Shown: positions 33,001 to 41,514, counted from the first letter of the stretch. The stretch is DNA of 45,723 nucleotides from Bacillus sp. AFS059628 (GCF_002571225.1 NZ_NVEC01000110.1:1-45723), one strand, 5' to 3'. Notes: generated from the letters alone by a model not told the origin. Numbers and translations are program-made.

Positions 33001-33035
33001 AAATAGCCATCTACTTAACAAGTAAATGGCTATTT
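33001..33035 (-). terminator. Terminator of the NAD(P)H oxidoreductase gene
   Basis: A 16-bp stem AAATAGCCAT(C/T)TACTT with one mismatch and a 3-nt apex, just after the stop codon. Confidence 0.7.
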
Positions 33036-33039
33036 CCTC

Positions 33040-33576
33040 TTATATATTAGAATACTCCTTATTCATCACATATCGTACATACTCAGGTGCACTTTTATCA
33101 ATCTCTTCATCACTTAATTTATATTCGGCACCGTATAAATAAAACGAAGGTATAAATTTCATATCTGTATATAAGCATGTAGCTTGAAATGGTTTTATTA
33201 ACTCATCCATCGTGATTCCACTATTTTCATAGTCTTTTTCTAATCCACCTATAGAAATAGCTACCCCAAACTCTTTCCCCTTCACTTTATCCCCTTTTGA
33301 TCCGTAAGCAAATCCATATGTTAATACATCGTCAAACCATTTTTTCAATAATGGTGGTGAGCTGTACCAGTAGAGTGGAAATTGAAATATATATCGGTCG
33401 TGTTCTACTAATAGCTTTTGTTCCTCTTCCACATTAAACTCCCAATTCGGTGCCACTTTATACAATTCATGCACCGTTATTTCATCCGAATGTTTTTCAA
33501 GTTCTTCAATCCATCTTTTATTAATTTTTGATTTTTCAATATCAGGGTGTGCTACAATTACAAGTGTTCTCATCAT
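33040..33576 (-). CDS. Flavodoxin-like NAD(P)H oxidoreductase (YwrO/KefF type)
   Basis: 178 residues. TLVIVAHPDIEKSKINKRW (FMN-binding start of the flavodoxin-like fold), DRYIFQFPLYWYSSPPLLKK then WFDDVLTYGFAYG are the family signatures. These enzymes reduce quinones, nitro compounds or electrophiles. The gene is divergent from an HxlR-type regulator, the usual pairing in which the regulator senses quinones or aldehydes and controls the reductase. Tandem ATG codons lie 7 and 10 bases after AAGGGG. Confidence 0.88.
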   Translation of the reverse strand: MMRTLVIVAHPDIEKSKINKRWIEELEKHSDEITVHELYKVAPNWEFNVEEEQKLLVEHDRYIFQFPLYWYSSPPLLKKWFDDVLTYGFAYGSKGDKVKGKEFGVAISIGGLEKDYENSGITMDELIKPFQATCLYTDMKFIPSFYLYGAEYKLSDEEIDKSAPEYVRYVMNKEYSNI

Positions 33577-33642
33577 CTTCCATCCCCTTTTTTAATTATT
33601 CAATCCTTTACGTATTAGTATGAGTGAGTCACATATAATTGA

Positions 33643-33680
33643 AAAGTACGTACTTTAAAGTGCTATAGGAACCTTAAAGT
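33643..33680. promoter_or_regulatory. Palindromic operators between the reductase and hxlR-type genes
   Basis: AAAGTACGTACTTT (33643-33656) overlaps ACTTTAAAGT (33652-33661), and a further TTAAAGTAC follows (33674-33682). They lie between TTGAAA (33639-33644) and a GCTATA 17 bp further on. A binding site for the HxlR-type regulator is likely. Confidence 0.5.
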
Positions 33681-33697
33681 ACCTGTGGAGGTGTTAT

Positions 33698-34021
33698 ATG
33701 AATCAAAATGATGACTGCCCAATTGCAACGACACTCGATGTAATCGGCGGAAAATGGAAAGTTCATATTTTATGTGTGTTGATGGATGGAAAAATGCGAA
33801 CAAATGAAATCCGACGAGAAATCCCAAACATTACGCAAAAAGTTCTGACTCAACAACTTCGGCAACTTGAAGCTGATGGGATTATCCATCGTACTGTATA
33901 TCAAGAAGTACCACCAAAGGTTGAATACACAATAAGCGAATATGGGAAATCTTTAATGCAAATTATGGATGAACTATGTGAATGGGGAAAAGATCATCAA
34001 ATGAAAAGATTACATGACTAA
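33698..34021 (+). CDS. HxlR-family transcriptional regulator
   Basis: 107 residues. CPIATTLDVIGGKWKVHIL (7-25) is the HxlR signature, with the N-terminal cysteine (Cys7) that in YodB/HypR acts as redox sensor. MRTNEIRREIPNITQKVLTQ then QLRQLEADGII is the winged helix. It is divergent from the flavodoxin-like oxidoreductase, so autorepression and control of that gene are likely. The SD GGAGGTG lies 6 bases upstream of the ATG. Confidence 0.88.
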   Translation: MNQNDDCPIATTLDVIGGKWKVHILCVLMDGKMRTNEIRREIPNITQKVLTQQLRQLEADGIIHRTVYQEVPPKVEYTISEYGKSLMQIMDELCEWGKDHQMKRLHD

Positions 34022-34871
34022 AAGAACATTACCGTCTTTATTAAATCTTCTACATTCATATTAGTAGTTTAATATTTCTACTGAAATTTTATAATAGAGA
34101 TACTCATATCATCATTAAGATAACAAAAAATACCTCTAAAATGAAAAACTCTAATTTCTTATAGTAATTAACTGTAGTGAAATAAATTTTTCATTTTAGG
34201 GTATATTAAACTTTTAACTTAATAGCAATATAGTAGAATTCAAACAATAAAATAGTTTGGACAAATTAGATTCCTAGATTTTTTGCTAAATAAGTAAATC
34301 TATCCTCTTACAAATCACATCGTTTTTTCTTTTTGAATCTGCTTCCACTGGTACTTTTAGTTTATTCTAATTCCCTTAATCCGTTACGATTGTTATATTT
34401 TCAGTCTTTCCTGTATCTTTCTTCTTTACTTTCACTTCCCCCTACACTGTTAACCTTTTCTACTGCCACCTTAAAGTAATTCCCTTTCATTTTACCCTCC
34501 TACTAAGAATATAAGATTTACTAAAAAGAAGTTCTTCTTTTCTAAAAAATGAATATTAAATCCAAAATATAAATATACAAATAAAATTTATATCCCCTTA
34601 ATTTATCCCTGTACATATATATTAATTATTTATTGCAACACCTTTCCTATATAGAATGAACTACTTTAATAAAGAAAAATATAAGTGTCTTTATAAAGAT
34701 TTCTCAATATAATCAAGGTGTTAACCGAAGTAATTCTGTATTACTTCTTTCTATTTGATAATTAATACAGCTTCAAAAATTGGACACAACCGCTACATAC
34801 CAAGCTTAATTTTTCAGCTATTCAATATTCTTTTTATTCATTTTTTCTAAAAACAAAAAAAAATTAAACTC
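34022..34871. other. Long AT-rich intergenic region
   Basis: No intact gene is seen. It contains a 13-bp inverted repeat CTAAAATGAAAAA (34137-34149) with its complement near 34186-34198 and a 37-nt centre. A broken small ORF lies at 34376-34491. A hairpin GAAGTAAT-TCTGT-ATTACTTC lies at 34727-34747, followed by TTTCTATTT, terminator-like on the plus strand but with no gene before it. Confidence 0.5.
34376..34491 (-). pseudogene. Frameshifted small ORF
   Basis: An ATG at 34491 with GGAGGG just upstream opens MKGNYFKVAVEKVNSVGG. The coding-like continuation VKVKKKDTGKTENITIVTD and a stop at 34376 are in another frame. The 116-bp span is one base short of 39 codons. Family unknown. Confidence 0.3.
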
Positions 34872-34906
34872 ATAAATATACAAGTTATAATGAGGGCGTC
34901 GAGAGA
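34872..34906 (+). promoter_or_regulatory. Conserved promoter/leader element, copy 2 (serine dehydratase operon)
   Basis: TATAAT (34886-34891) followed by GAGGGCGTCGAGAGA, 34/35 identical to 22434-22400. Downstream GAG-AGA pairs with TCT-A-CTC over a TAG loop, then GGAGAAAT (34917-34924), matching the flanks of copy 1. Confidence 0.65.
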
Positions 34907-34981
34907 TAGTCTACTCCGGAGAAATATCAATCCTCCCGATAGTTTTATTTAACAATACGCAACAAAGGAGAACGAATAAAG

Positions 34982-36016
34982 ATGGAAATGTTAAAAGGTA
35001 CTTTACTTTTACTTGCTGTTCTTTCATGCATGTCATTATTTTGCTTTAAAGCTCCCAATGGAATGAAAGCAATGGGAGGTCTTTCAGGGGCCGCTTGTGC
35101 AACCTTTTTAGTAGAAGCCTTTCATAGTTATGTAACTGGTGATTTAATTGGAATTCCATTTTTAAAAGATCTTGGGCAAATGGCTGGAGGGCTTGGTGGA
35201 ATTGCTGCTGGTACACTCGTTTGTTTAAAAATGGGTGTAAACCCTGTCTATTCAATGATGGTTGGTGTAGCAGTAGCTGATTTCAAATTACTCCCAGCAT
35301 TTATCGCTGGTTATTTAGTATCTTTCCTAATTAAACAAATTGAAAAACGTATTCCAGAAGGTATCGATTTAATTGTTGCTGTTTTAGTTGCTCCAGTTAT
35401 AGCGCGGTTACTAGCAACAGCAATAGCACCAGTAGTAGTCAGAATATTGCAAAATATAGGAGACGTTTTAGTATCCGCTGGTACAGGAAATCCAATTTTA
35501 CTTGGAGTCGTTTTAGGTGGAATTATTCCAATTGTGGGCATGAGTCCATTAAGTTCTATGGCTCTTACGAGTCTAATCGGTTTAACCGGCATGCCAATGG
35601 CTATCGGTGCCCTATCGGTTACAGGTTCTTCTTTTGTTAACTATATGCTGTTTAAACGTATGAAATTTGGTAATAAAGCCACTACAACAGCAGTTGCTAT
35701 TGAACCATTAACTCAAATTGATATTATTGCTTCAAATCCAATTCCTATATATTTAACCAATGTCATGGGAGGCATGATTGCTGGTGTAGTTGTTGCCTCA
35801 TTTGGACTCATCAATAACGCAGTCGGCACAGCAACACCAATTGCTGGATTAATGGTTATGTTTGGATTCAATGATCCTATGAAAGTATTACTGTGTGCTG
35901 CAACTATTATGACTACTGGGCTGTTATCTGGATATATTGGTTCGCTAGTATTCAAAAACTTCAAAATTAGGAAAGTGGAAGATATTAGAGAAAACCCTCA
36001 AGAAATTGCTGCTTAA
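34982..36016 (+). CDS. PTS_EIIC_2-type membrane transporter associated with serine dehydratase
   Basis: 344 residues and about 9-10 hydrophobic segments rich in Gly and Ala. Motifs include FKAPNGMKAMGGLSGAACA, GLGGIAAGTLVCLKMGVNP, GGIIPIVGMSPLSSMALTSL and SGYIGSLVFKN. This matches the PTS_EIIC_2 family, which lacks PTS IIA/IIB domains and has no phosphorylation site here. No PTS partner gene is adjacent. It is followed by both L-serine dehydratase subunits, so serine import is the likely role, not sugar uptake. AAAGGAG lies 9 bases upstream of the ATG. A promoter/leader block shared with the SdaC-like gene lies 75 bp upstream. Confidence 0.75.
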   Translation: MEMLKGTLLLLAVLSCMSLFCFKAPNGMKAMGGLSGAACATFLVEAFHSYVTGDLIGIPFLKDLGQMAGGLGGIAAGTLVCLKMGVNPVYSMMVGVAVADFKLLPAFIAGYLVSFLIKQIEKRIPEGIDLIVAVLVAPVIARLLATAIAPVVVRILQNIGDVLVSAGTGNPILLGVVLGGIIPIVGMSPLSSMALTSLIGLTGMPMAIGALSVTGSSFVNYMLFKRMKFGNKATTTAVAIEPLTQIDIIASNPIPIYLTNVMGGMIAGVVVASFGLINNAVGTATPIAGLMVMFGFNDPMKVLLCAATIMTTGLLSGYIGSLVFKNFKIRKVEDIRENPQEIAA

Positions 36017-36046
36017 ACTATAAAACTAGACTTGGAGGAATAAAAC

Positions 36047-36472
36047 ATGAAATACAAATCAATGTTTGATATTATCGGTCCAATTATGGTAGGTCCATCT
36101 AGTTCACATACTGCCGGTGCCGCACGAATAGGTGTTGAGGCAAGAATATTATTTGGTGAACAACCAGATGAAGTCGATATCTCTTTCTATGGTTCTTTCG
36201 CTAAAACATATAAAGGGCATGGAACGGATGTAGCAATTGTCGGCGGATTAATGGGATTTCCAACAGATGACTCGCGTATCCCAAAAGCACTGAAACTTGC
36301 AAAAGCAATAGGAATGAACGTTAATTTTCAAAAATGCGAAGAAGAAAGTGAACATCCAAATACGGCTCGTTTAAGATTAATAAAAGGCTCGCGTCAAATG
36401 GAATTAGTCGGTATTTCTATCGGAGGCGGAATGATGGAAATTACAGAAATTGATGGTAAACGTGTAAGTTAA
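36047..36472 (+). CDS. sdaAB: L-serine dehydratase beta subunit lacking the ACT domain
   Basis: 141 residues. MFDIIGPIMVGPSSSHTAGA (6-25) and SFYGSFAKTYKGHGTDVAIV (47-66) are the diagnostic motifs, and the domain ends GGGMMEITEIDGKRVS. Typical Bacillus SdaAB proteins are about 220 residues with a C-terminal ACT regulatory domain; here translation stops where that domain would begin. Only 53 bp follow before sdaAA, too little to hide a frameshifted ACT domain. The catalytic beta domain looks intact, so the enzyme may be active but not regulated through ACT. SD GGAGG upstream. Confidence 0.88.
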   Translation: MKYKSMFDIIGPIMVGPSSSHTAGAARIGVEARILFGEQPDEVDISFYGSFAKTYKGHGTDVAIVGGLMGFPTDDSRIPKALKLAKAIGMNVNFQKCEEESEHPNTARLRLIKGSRQMELVGISIGGGMMEITEIDGKRVS

Positions 36473-36525
36473 TTTTTATAAAAATATCTTTTTCCTATAA
36501 AATTCCTAGCAAAGGATTGATTATA

Positions 36526-37398
36526 ATGATGTTCAAAACAGTTTCCGATCTTTTAAAATTAACAAAATTAGAAAATATATCTATAGCTGAAATTATGATT
36601 CAACAGGAAATTATCGCTACAGAATCTTCACGTGAAGAAGTAATAAATCGTATGAAAAAGAAACTTATCATCATGGAAAATGCCATTTCTCAAGGATTAG
36701 TAGGTGTTAAATCAATCACTGGTTTAACTGGGGGCGACGGTTTATTAATGAAACAGTATATTGAAAATAAAAAAGGACTCTCGGGAGATGTTATCCTTAA
36801 TGCAGTTGCAAAAGCTGTTGCAACCAATGAAGTAAACGCAGCTATGGGGATTATTTGTGCGAATCCAACTGCAGGCTCGGCTGGCACGGTTCCTGGTGTA
36901 TTATTCGCGGTAAAGGAAAAATTACAAGCAACTGAAGAGCAAATGTTAGAGTTTTTATTTACTGCAGCGGCTTTTGGTATTGTCACCGCAAATAATGCAT
37001 CCATTTCTGGAGCGGCTGGTGGTTGCCAAGCTGAAGTGGGAACAGCTAGTGGTATGGCAGCGGCTGGTGCTGTCGCTATGGCTGGTGGTACACCTGAACA
37101 ATGCGCAACAGCTTTCAGCATTGCATTAAAAAATTTATTAGGACTTGTGTGTGATCCTGTTGCAGGGCTTGTAGAAGTACCATGTGTAAAACGAAATGCT
37201 GGTGGTGCATCCAATGTACTCATCGCCGCAGATATGTCATTAGCTGGTATAATTTCCGTTATTCCATGTGATGAAGTTATCGACGCGATGTACCGTGTTG
37301 GACAAATGATGCCTTCTGCTCTACGTGAAACAGCAGAAGGTGGTTTAGCAGCTACTCCAACAGCTCGTAAATTAGAAGCACAAATCTTTCAGAAGTAA
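36526..37398 (+). CDS. sdaAA: L-serine dehydratase alpha subunit (iron-sulfur)
   Basis: About 290 residues, full length. GLTGGDGLLMKQYIE (about 67-81), IICANPTAGSAGTVPGVLF, SGAAGGCQAEVGTASGMAAA and LVCDPVAGLVEVPCVKRNA contain the cysteines expected for the 4Fe-4S cluster. With SdaAB it deaminates L-serine to pyruvate and ammonia. The ATG at 36526 is chosen, with AAAGGA 9 bases upstream; the frame extends three codons to a TTG. It is the last gene of the operon, followed by a weak hairpin. Confidence 0.93.
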   Translation: MMFKTVSDLLKLTKLENISIAEIMIQQEIIATESSREEVINRMKKKLIIMENAISQGLVGVKSITGLTGGDGLLMKQYIENKKGLSGDVILNAVAKAVATNEVNAAMGIICANPTAGSAGTVPGVLFAVKEKLQATEEQMLEFLFTAAAFGIVTANNASISGAAGGCQAEVGTASGMAAAGAVAMAGGTPEQCATAFSIALKNLLGLVCDPVAGLVEVPCVKRNAGGASNVLIAADMSLAGIISVIPCDEVIDAMYRVGQMMPSALRETAEGGLAATPTARKLEAQIFQK

Positions 37399-37435
37399 AA
37401 ATCAATAACATTCATCTATAAATACTCCTTATAAC

Positions 37436-37455
37436 AAAAGTATCCTATACTTTTT
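37436..37455 (+). terminator. Weak terminator after sdaAA
   Basis: AAAGTAT-CCT-ATACTTT followed by TT; a short AT-rich stem, so efficiency is doubtful. Confidence 0.45.
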
Positions 37456-37885
37456 ACCTTATATTTAACTCGGACACTTTTTTTAATTGAACCGCATCCT
37501 AGTTGTTAGACCTATAGTCAACAATTTGAGATGTGGTTTTATTAGTCGGATAACAGCTCTCATCAACTTTAAAAATCATGACTGCAGACAAAATACTTTG
37601 CAAAGAGTTCCTATACAAGGTGATTTTTCACATAGACTTACCAAATAGCATTTTTATAAAAAACTTCTCACATTTAAATTGGACAAGCATATTTTATTAT
37701 ATGGGGACCCCCTACTCATAGAAAACTACCTTTCTATTCTAAGAGCACGCATATTTGTGTGCTCTTAAATTATTTACAATAAAATAAAGAGTTTATTGAT
37801 TTTCTTAATTCACTACCGGAAAGTACCCATAATAATAACTTTATATTTATCTATTGTTTTTTGATTTTTATAAAACAATATTATT
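37456..37885. other. Intergenic region, possible insertion-element debris
   Basis: No intact gene is seen. At about 37470-37560, minus-strand reading frames suggest the tail of an IS3-type transposase (IVDYRSNN, then TRMRFN in another frame, next to GTGTCCGAG), but the match is weak. A hairpin AAGAGCAC(G)CA/TG(T)GTGCTCTT occurs at 37740-37768. Confidence 0.3.
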
Positions 37886-38222
37886 TTGGAGTTGGTTAAT
37901 ACGTTACAAAAAACTGACCGTGTAATCATTATGGTCCCTCCATTTTCACAAGTGTTTGTTACATTTTACTCGTCATCAGGAGAACTTCTTTCATCACAAG
38001 TCTTATCTAATACCTCTCCACACCCTGTATCGATGTATGCACTTACTGAAATTGAAAGTGAATTATTTGAAGTCGAGTTAAAACCACTACTACTTCATTA
38101 AAACTACGAATAGCGGAAAGACCTTTACAACTCCCACATGGAACTACAGCAGTAGCATTTTTAGCAAAAATAGCACAAGCAGAAGAAGTTGCAGCCTTTA
38201 ATGCAAACGCCATTACATATTA
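37886..38222 (+). pseudogene. Decayed coding region in two frames
   Basis: A first frame (37886-38101, 71 codons, TTG start near GGAG) contains DRVIIMVPPFSQVFVTFYSS and ends in LKPLLLH. A second frame starts within its tail and reads SLKLRIAERPLQLPHGTTAV then AFLAKIAQAEEVAAFNANAI, stopping at 38222. Both look protein-like; neither has a normal start plus SD. It could be one frameshifted gene or two remnants. Family not recognised. Confidence 0.4.
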
Positions 38223-38299
38223 ATGCTACCCAATGGCTACTGCCGCAGACACGCTATATAGCTTTAACTACACACTTACTATGCAGACTTTTCCTAGGA

Positions 38300-38335
38300 A
38301 CTTCATTTTAGTTTCCAAGGAAACTAAAATGAAGT
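38300..38335. promoter_or_regulatory. 36-bp palindrome overlapping the monooxygenase promoter
   Basis: Two 17-bp perfect arms (ACTTCATTTTAGTTTCC and its complement) flank AA. TATAAT (38335-38340) begins at its right edge, so the palindrome covers the -35/spacer region. It is a strong candidate operator for a dimeric repressor whose gene is not in the window. Confidence 0.6.
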
Positions 38336-38427
38336 ATAATTATATATGTACAATAGATAGCATTTATAAATCTATTCACAATTTTTAACATTAGCTCTTA
38401 AACACTTAAATAAATGGAGGGCATGAT

Positions 38428-39879
38428 ATGGACAATTATTATGATGTAGCGGTAGTTGGTGGTGGTCCAGTTGGACTTATGGCAGCATGTGAATTAGCTA
38501 TTCAAGGCGTAAAAGTTGTTGTTTTAGAGAGAAGATTAGACCGGGTACGAAATTCTAGAGCACTCACACTACACCCCCGATCCTTAGAATTGATGGCTAT
38601 GAGAGGTATTGCAGATCGATTTTTAGCTAGAGGAAAGAAATTAAATACAAGTCATTTTGCTGCCTTAGATACAAGATTAAACTTTAAAAATTTAAATACT
38701 GATTTTCCATATACACTTTTTATTCCCCAATCTATTACAGAAGAAATATTAGAAGAACGTGCATTAGAATTAGGTGTAGTCATTAAACGCGGGCATACTC
38801 TGAAAGACTTAAAACAATATGAAACATTCGTACAACTAGAAATAGAACAAAGAGAAACAATATATAAAATAGAAGTTCCATATGTAATAGGAGCTGATGG
38901 AGCAAGAAGTATAGTTCGTGAATTATCGAATATACCGTTTAATGGAACAAACACAACAACTACTGCTATATTAGGTGATGTTATTTTAGAAGATATACCA
39001 AATACTCCATTTTTATCTACTTCTAATATAAATGGGATATTAATGATGGTACCTATTGCACCTGATGTATTTCGTTTTGCAATTGTTGATCCTAAGAATC
39101 AGACAATACCCGTTCATGTTGCTGTTACAGAAAAAGAGTTTATAGACAGTATTTATAGTATTACAGGTGAACATCTTCAAATTAAGAACGCAATATGGCT
39201 TTCTCGCTTTGGCAATGCAACCAAACTAGCAAATACTTATCAACATAAGCGTGTATTCTTAGCAGGGGATGCAGCACATATTCATTTCCCTGCTGGAGGA
39301 CAAGGTTTGAATGTAGGTCTCCAAGATGCTTTTAATATAGGCTGGAAATTAGGACTCGCAATAAAACAAAAAAAATATGAAAGTCTATTAGAAAGTTATC
39401 ATATTGAAAGACATGCTGTGGGAAAACAATTTTTCAAGGAAGTACAAGCGCAAGAACAATTAATGATAAACTTTTCAAACGCAGGAATGGAATTAAGAGA
39501 GTTATTTTCGCACCTACTTACATACCCCGAGATAAATCACGATTTATCTGAAAGAGTAAGTGGTTTAGGGGTTATGTATTCGTCGATGCACGATACAGAA
39601 AAGAATTCATTGATAGGAAAAAGATGTGCAAATCTCACTATTTCTTCTCTAAATAAGAAAAGTTATAAACTCTTTGAATTAATGAAAGATGGTAACTTTA
39701 TTTTATTAATACACCCTTCTTATATAGATAAGATAAATAAAATGAATATTGATTCGCACATAAAGGTAGTTGTAGGAGAAATACAAGATTCCGAGTTAAA
39801 AAATATAGATACCATTTTGATTCGACCAGATGGTCACATAGCCGACATTGAGTATACCAAGATAGATAACTGCGAATAG
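38428..39879 (+). CDS. Class A FAD-dependent monooxygenase (PHBH/Rox-like)
   Basis: 483 residues. VAVVGGGPVGLMAACEL (8-24) is the FAD Rossmann motif, YVIGADGARSIVR (about 152) the DG motif and FLAGDAAHIHFPAGGQGLN (about 279-297) the GD motif. The C-terminal 90 residues form a thioredoxin-like tail typical of aromatic hydroxylases. The pattern RNSRALTLHPRSLELMAMRG resembles rifampicin monooxygenase (Rox) and related polyketide or phenol hydroxylases, but the substrate cannot be assigned. The SD TGGAGGG lies 8 bases upstream. It has its own palindrome-associated promoter and terminator. Several stretches nearby are gene debris, so this may be an accessory island. Confidence 0.85.
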   Translation: MDNYYDVAVVGGGPVGLMAACELAIQGVKVVVLERRLDRVRNSRALTLHPRSLELMAMRGIADRFLARGKKLNTSHFAALDTRLNFKNLNTDFPYTLFIPQSITEEILEERALELGVVIKRGHTLKDLKQYETFVQLEIEQRETIYKIEVPYVIGADGARSIVRELSNIPFNGTNTTTTAILGDVILEDIPNTPFLSTSNINGILMMVPIAPDVFRFAIVDPKNQTIPVHVAVTEKEFIDSIYSITGEHLQIKNAIWLSRFGNATKLANTYQHKRVFLAGDAAHIHFPAGGQGLNVGLQDAFNIGWKLGLAIKQKKYESLLESYHIERHAVGKQFFKEVQAQEQLMINFSNAGMELRELFSHLLTYPEINHDLSERVSGLGVMYSSMHDTEKNSLIGKRCANLTISSLNKKSYKLFELMKDGNFILLIHPSYIDKINKMNIDSHIKVVVGEIQDSELKNIDTILIRPDGHIADIEYTKIDNCE

Positions 39880-40298
39880 TCCAGAAAAATGATTATCAAT
39901 CGTATTAGTGATACAAGATAAATTCACTTTTATAAAACGAAAAGAATCCTATTTATTTAGGATTCTTTTCGTTTTGCCCATCTCACTATTTATAAAAACA
40001 TGTCCACAAGGGAAAAATATTAAACTTACAGTTAACTATAAAATTCCGCTCTGATGTACTACAAAAAACTCCGACCTACATACTCTCATAATCAAAAATA
40101 TTTGTTTCTATGTTCCAAAATTTTAAAAAGAGGATTTTTGATTATTTAAATTACATAGAAGCTACATTAATTACAGACATAATCAAATGAAGTTAACCTT
40201 TCTAACTAATTATAAGGGTTTTATAAAAAATTTGATTATTTCCTTTCTCTGCCACTCAACAATTGCACCCTTTAGCTAAAGAAGAACCCAACAGTTTA
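39880..40298. other. Intergenic region after the monooxygenase
   Basis: It holds the terminator at 39934-39975; otherwise AT-rich with no ORF, repeat or RNA that I can support. Confidence 0.6.
39934..39975 (+). terminator. Strong terminator of the monooxygenase gene
   Basis: A perfect 18-bp stem (AAAACGAAAAGAATCCTA and its complement) with a 6-nt loop and T-rich 3' end. Confidence 0.88.
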
Positions 40299-40979
40299 TC
40301 ACTGATTTTTCTTCTCTAATTTTAATTTATTTACAATATAAGATACTAATGTATTCAATGGATTAATAATAGTCTTAGCTGTTTTATACTCAACTTGCTT
40401 AGTTGCATCAACCATAGATAATTGAGCAACAGAGATAACTTTCTTTTCATCTTTAATGATTTGATTTAAGAACTTTGTAATTTCTTGGTTGTATTCTTCT
40501 TTTTGTCCTTTCATTATCAATTCAAAAACACTATTTATGACGATAACCTCTAAATCTAAAGATTTTTGACGGCTATTAGCATGATGTTTAAGGCGTTCTA
40601 CTGTACCTTCAACAGTTGCAGGATTTGTAAAAACAATTGTCTGAGGTTGCTGTATATTGCATATGTAATCAAAGAACGGTACATCAATTTTAATAATTGG
40701 CACTGATATTGAAAGTTGGTCTTCATGTAAAATTGCAATATAATTTGTACAAGTAATAAGGATAGCATCAACATTACATTGAGCAATCCATTCTATTTGC
40801 TCTTTAACTTTATATTGAGCATCTGATTCTTGGAATTTTTCATTTGATGTAACCTGATACATTAATGCTGGGTCAACAAAATGGATTAATTCAATGTTAA
40901 ATGAGGTAAGTGCATTTTCTATATATTCTATATTTGAATAATGGGCGTGTAAGCATCCTAACCTTTTTCTCAATTCCAT
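40299..40979 (-). CDS. Asp/Glu racemase-superfamily protein
   Basis: 226 residues, with a two-domain Asp/Glu racemase-like layout. LGCLHAHYSN at the start and DAILITCTNYIA (about 71-82) hold the first active-site cysteine. At the position of the second cysteine the sequence reads ISVAQLSMVDAT (about 182-193) with no Cys. A classical two-base racemase mechanism is therefore unlikely; a decarboxylase, isomerase or non-catalytic role is possible. The ATG has only a weak AGGTGG upstream. It stands alone, flanked by long AT-rich spacers. Confidence 0.7.
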   Translation of the reverse strand: MELRKRLGCLHAHYSNIEYIENALTSFNIELIHFVDPALMYQVTSNEKFQESDAQYKVKEQIEWIAQCNVDAILITCTNYIAILHEDQLSISVPIIKIDVPFFDYICNIQQPQTIVFTNPATVEGTVERLKHHANSRQKSLDLEVIVINSVFELIMKGQKEEYNQEITKFLNQIIKDEKKVISVAQLSMVDATKQVEYKTAKTIINPLNTLVSYIVNKLKLEKKNQ

Positions 40980-41514
40980 TCCACCTTTATTATATTTCTG
41001 CTTATTCTATCAGTATGCGAATCCAGGTGTCTATTAAAATTCAGAATTTTCCTTACATTCAACAAAATGCACCTTTAACTGAACAATTTATTATCACTCA
41101 ATAGGTCCTTAATTGTTTTTTAATAAATGAGGTAACAAGTAATTTTACAAAAGCCGAGGGTGCAGGGGATTTTAGCTATTATTATTTTTATAGTGAGCAT
41201 GTTAATTTTTCCACTTAGGAATTAAGCTTGGATGGACTTACTTTTACTCCAAACCTATTATTATTTTCTCAAACGTTTAAGGTAATTAATAATTATAAAG
41301 ATAGCGTATAGATTGAAATCAAAACATTCTTCCTTCTATTACATATATAAGGAATATGGTATAAAAATTCTATTTTATACCATATATTCAAACAACTATT
41401 TTATTTATTAAGGGACTTTGCTTCAGATCTTCACTTGTGTAAAAACCTTAAAAATTCTCTCCATAGAATTGCTTTCGTATCCTCTTCTTAATTTTGAAGT
41501 CTAGACAGACAGCG
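40980..41514. other. Intergenic region containing a gene relic
   Basis: Besides the relic at 41015-41311, the sequence up to the ArsR gene is AT-rich with no other supported feature. Confidence 0.5.
41015..41311 (+). pseudogene. Coding remnant with two in-frame stops
   Basis: One frame of 99 codons is interrupted only by TAG at 41102 and TAG at 41216. Segments: MRIQVSIKIQNFPYIQQNA, then FLINEVTSNFTKAEGAGDF followed by SYYYFYSEHVNFST, then ELSLDGLTFTPNLLLFSQTF. The last part recalls phage tail or surface proteins (LxGLTFTPNL), a weak inference. No SD precedes the ATG. Probably a decayed fragment of a larger gene. Confidence 0.4.

Noticed and set aside
37470-37560. Possible end of an IS3-family insertion element, with GTGTCC and transposase-like residues.
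   Set aside because: The fragments are short, in different frames and without a matching partner end; a GGACAC at about 34780 is too short to be a paired terminus.
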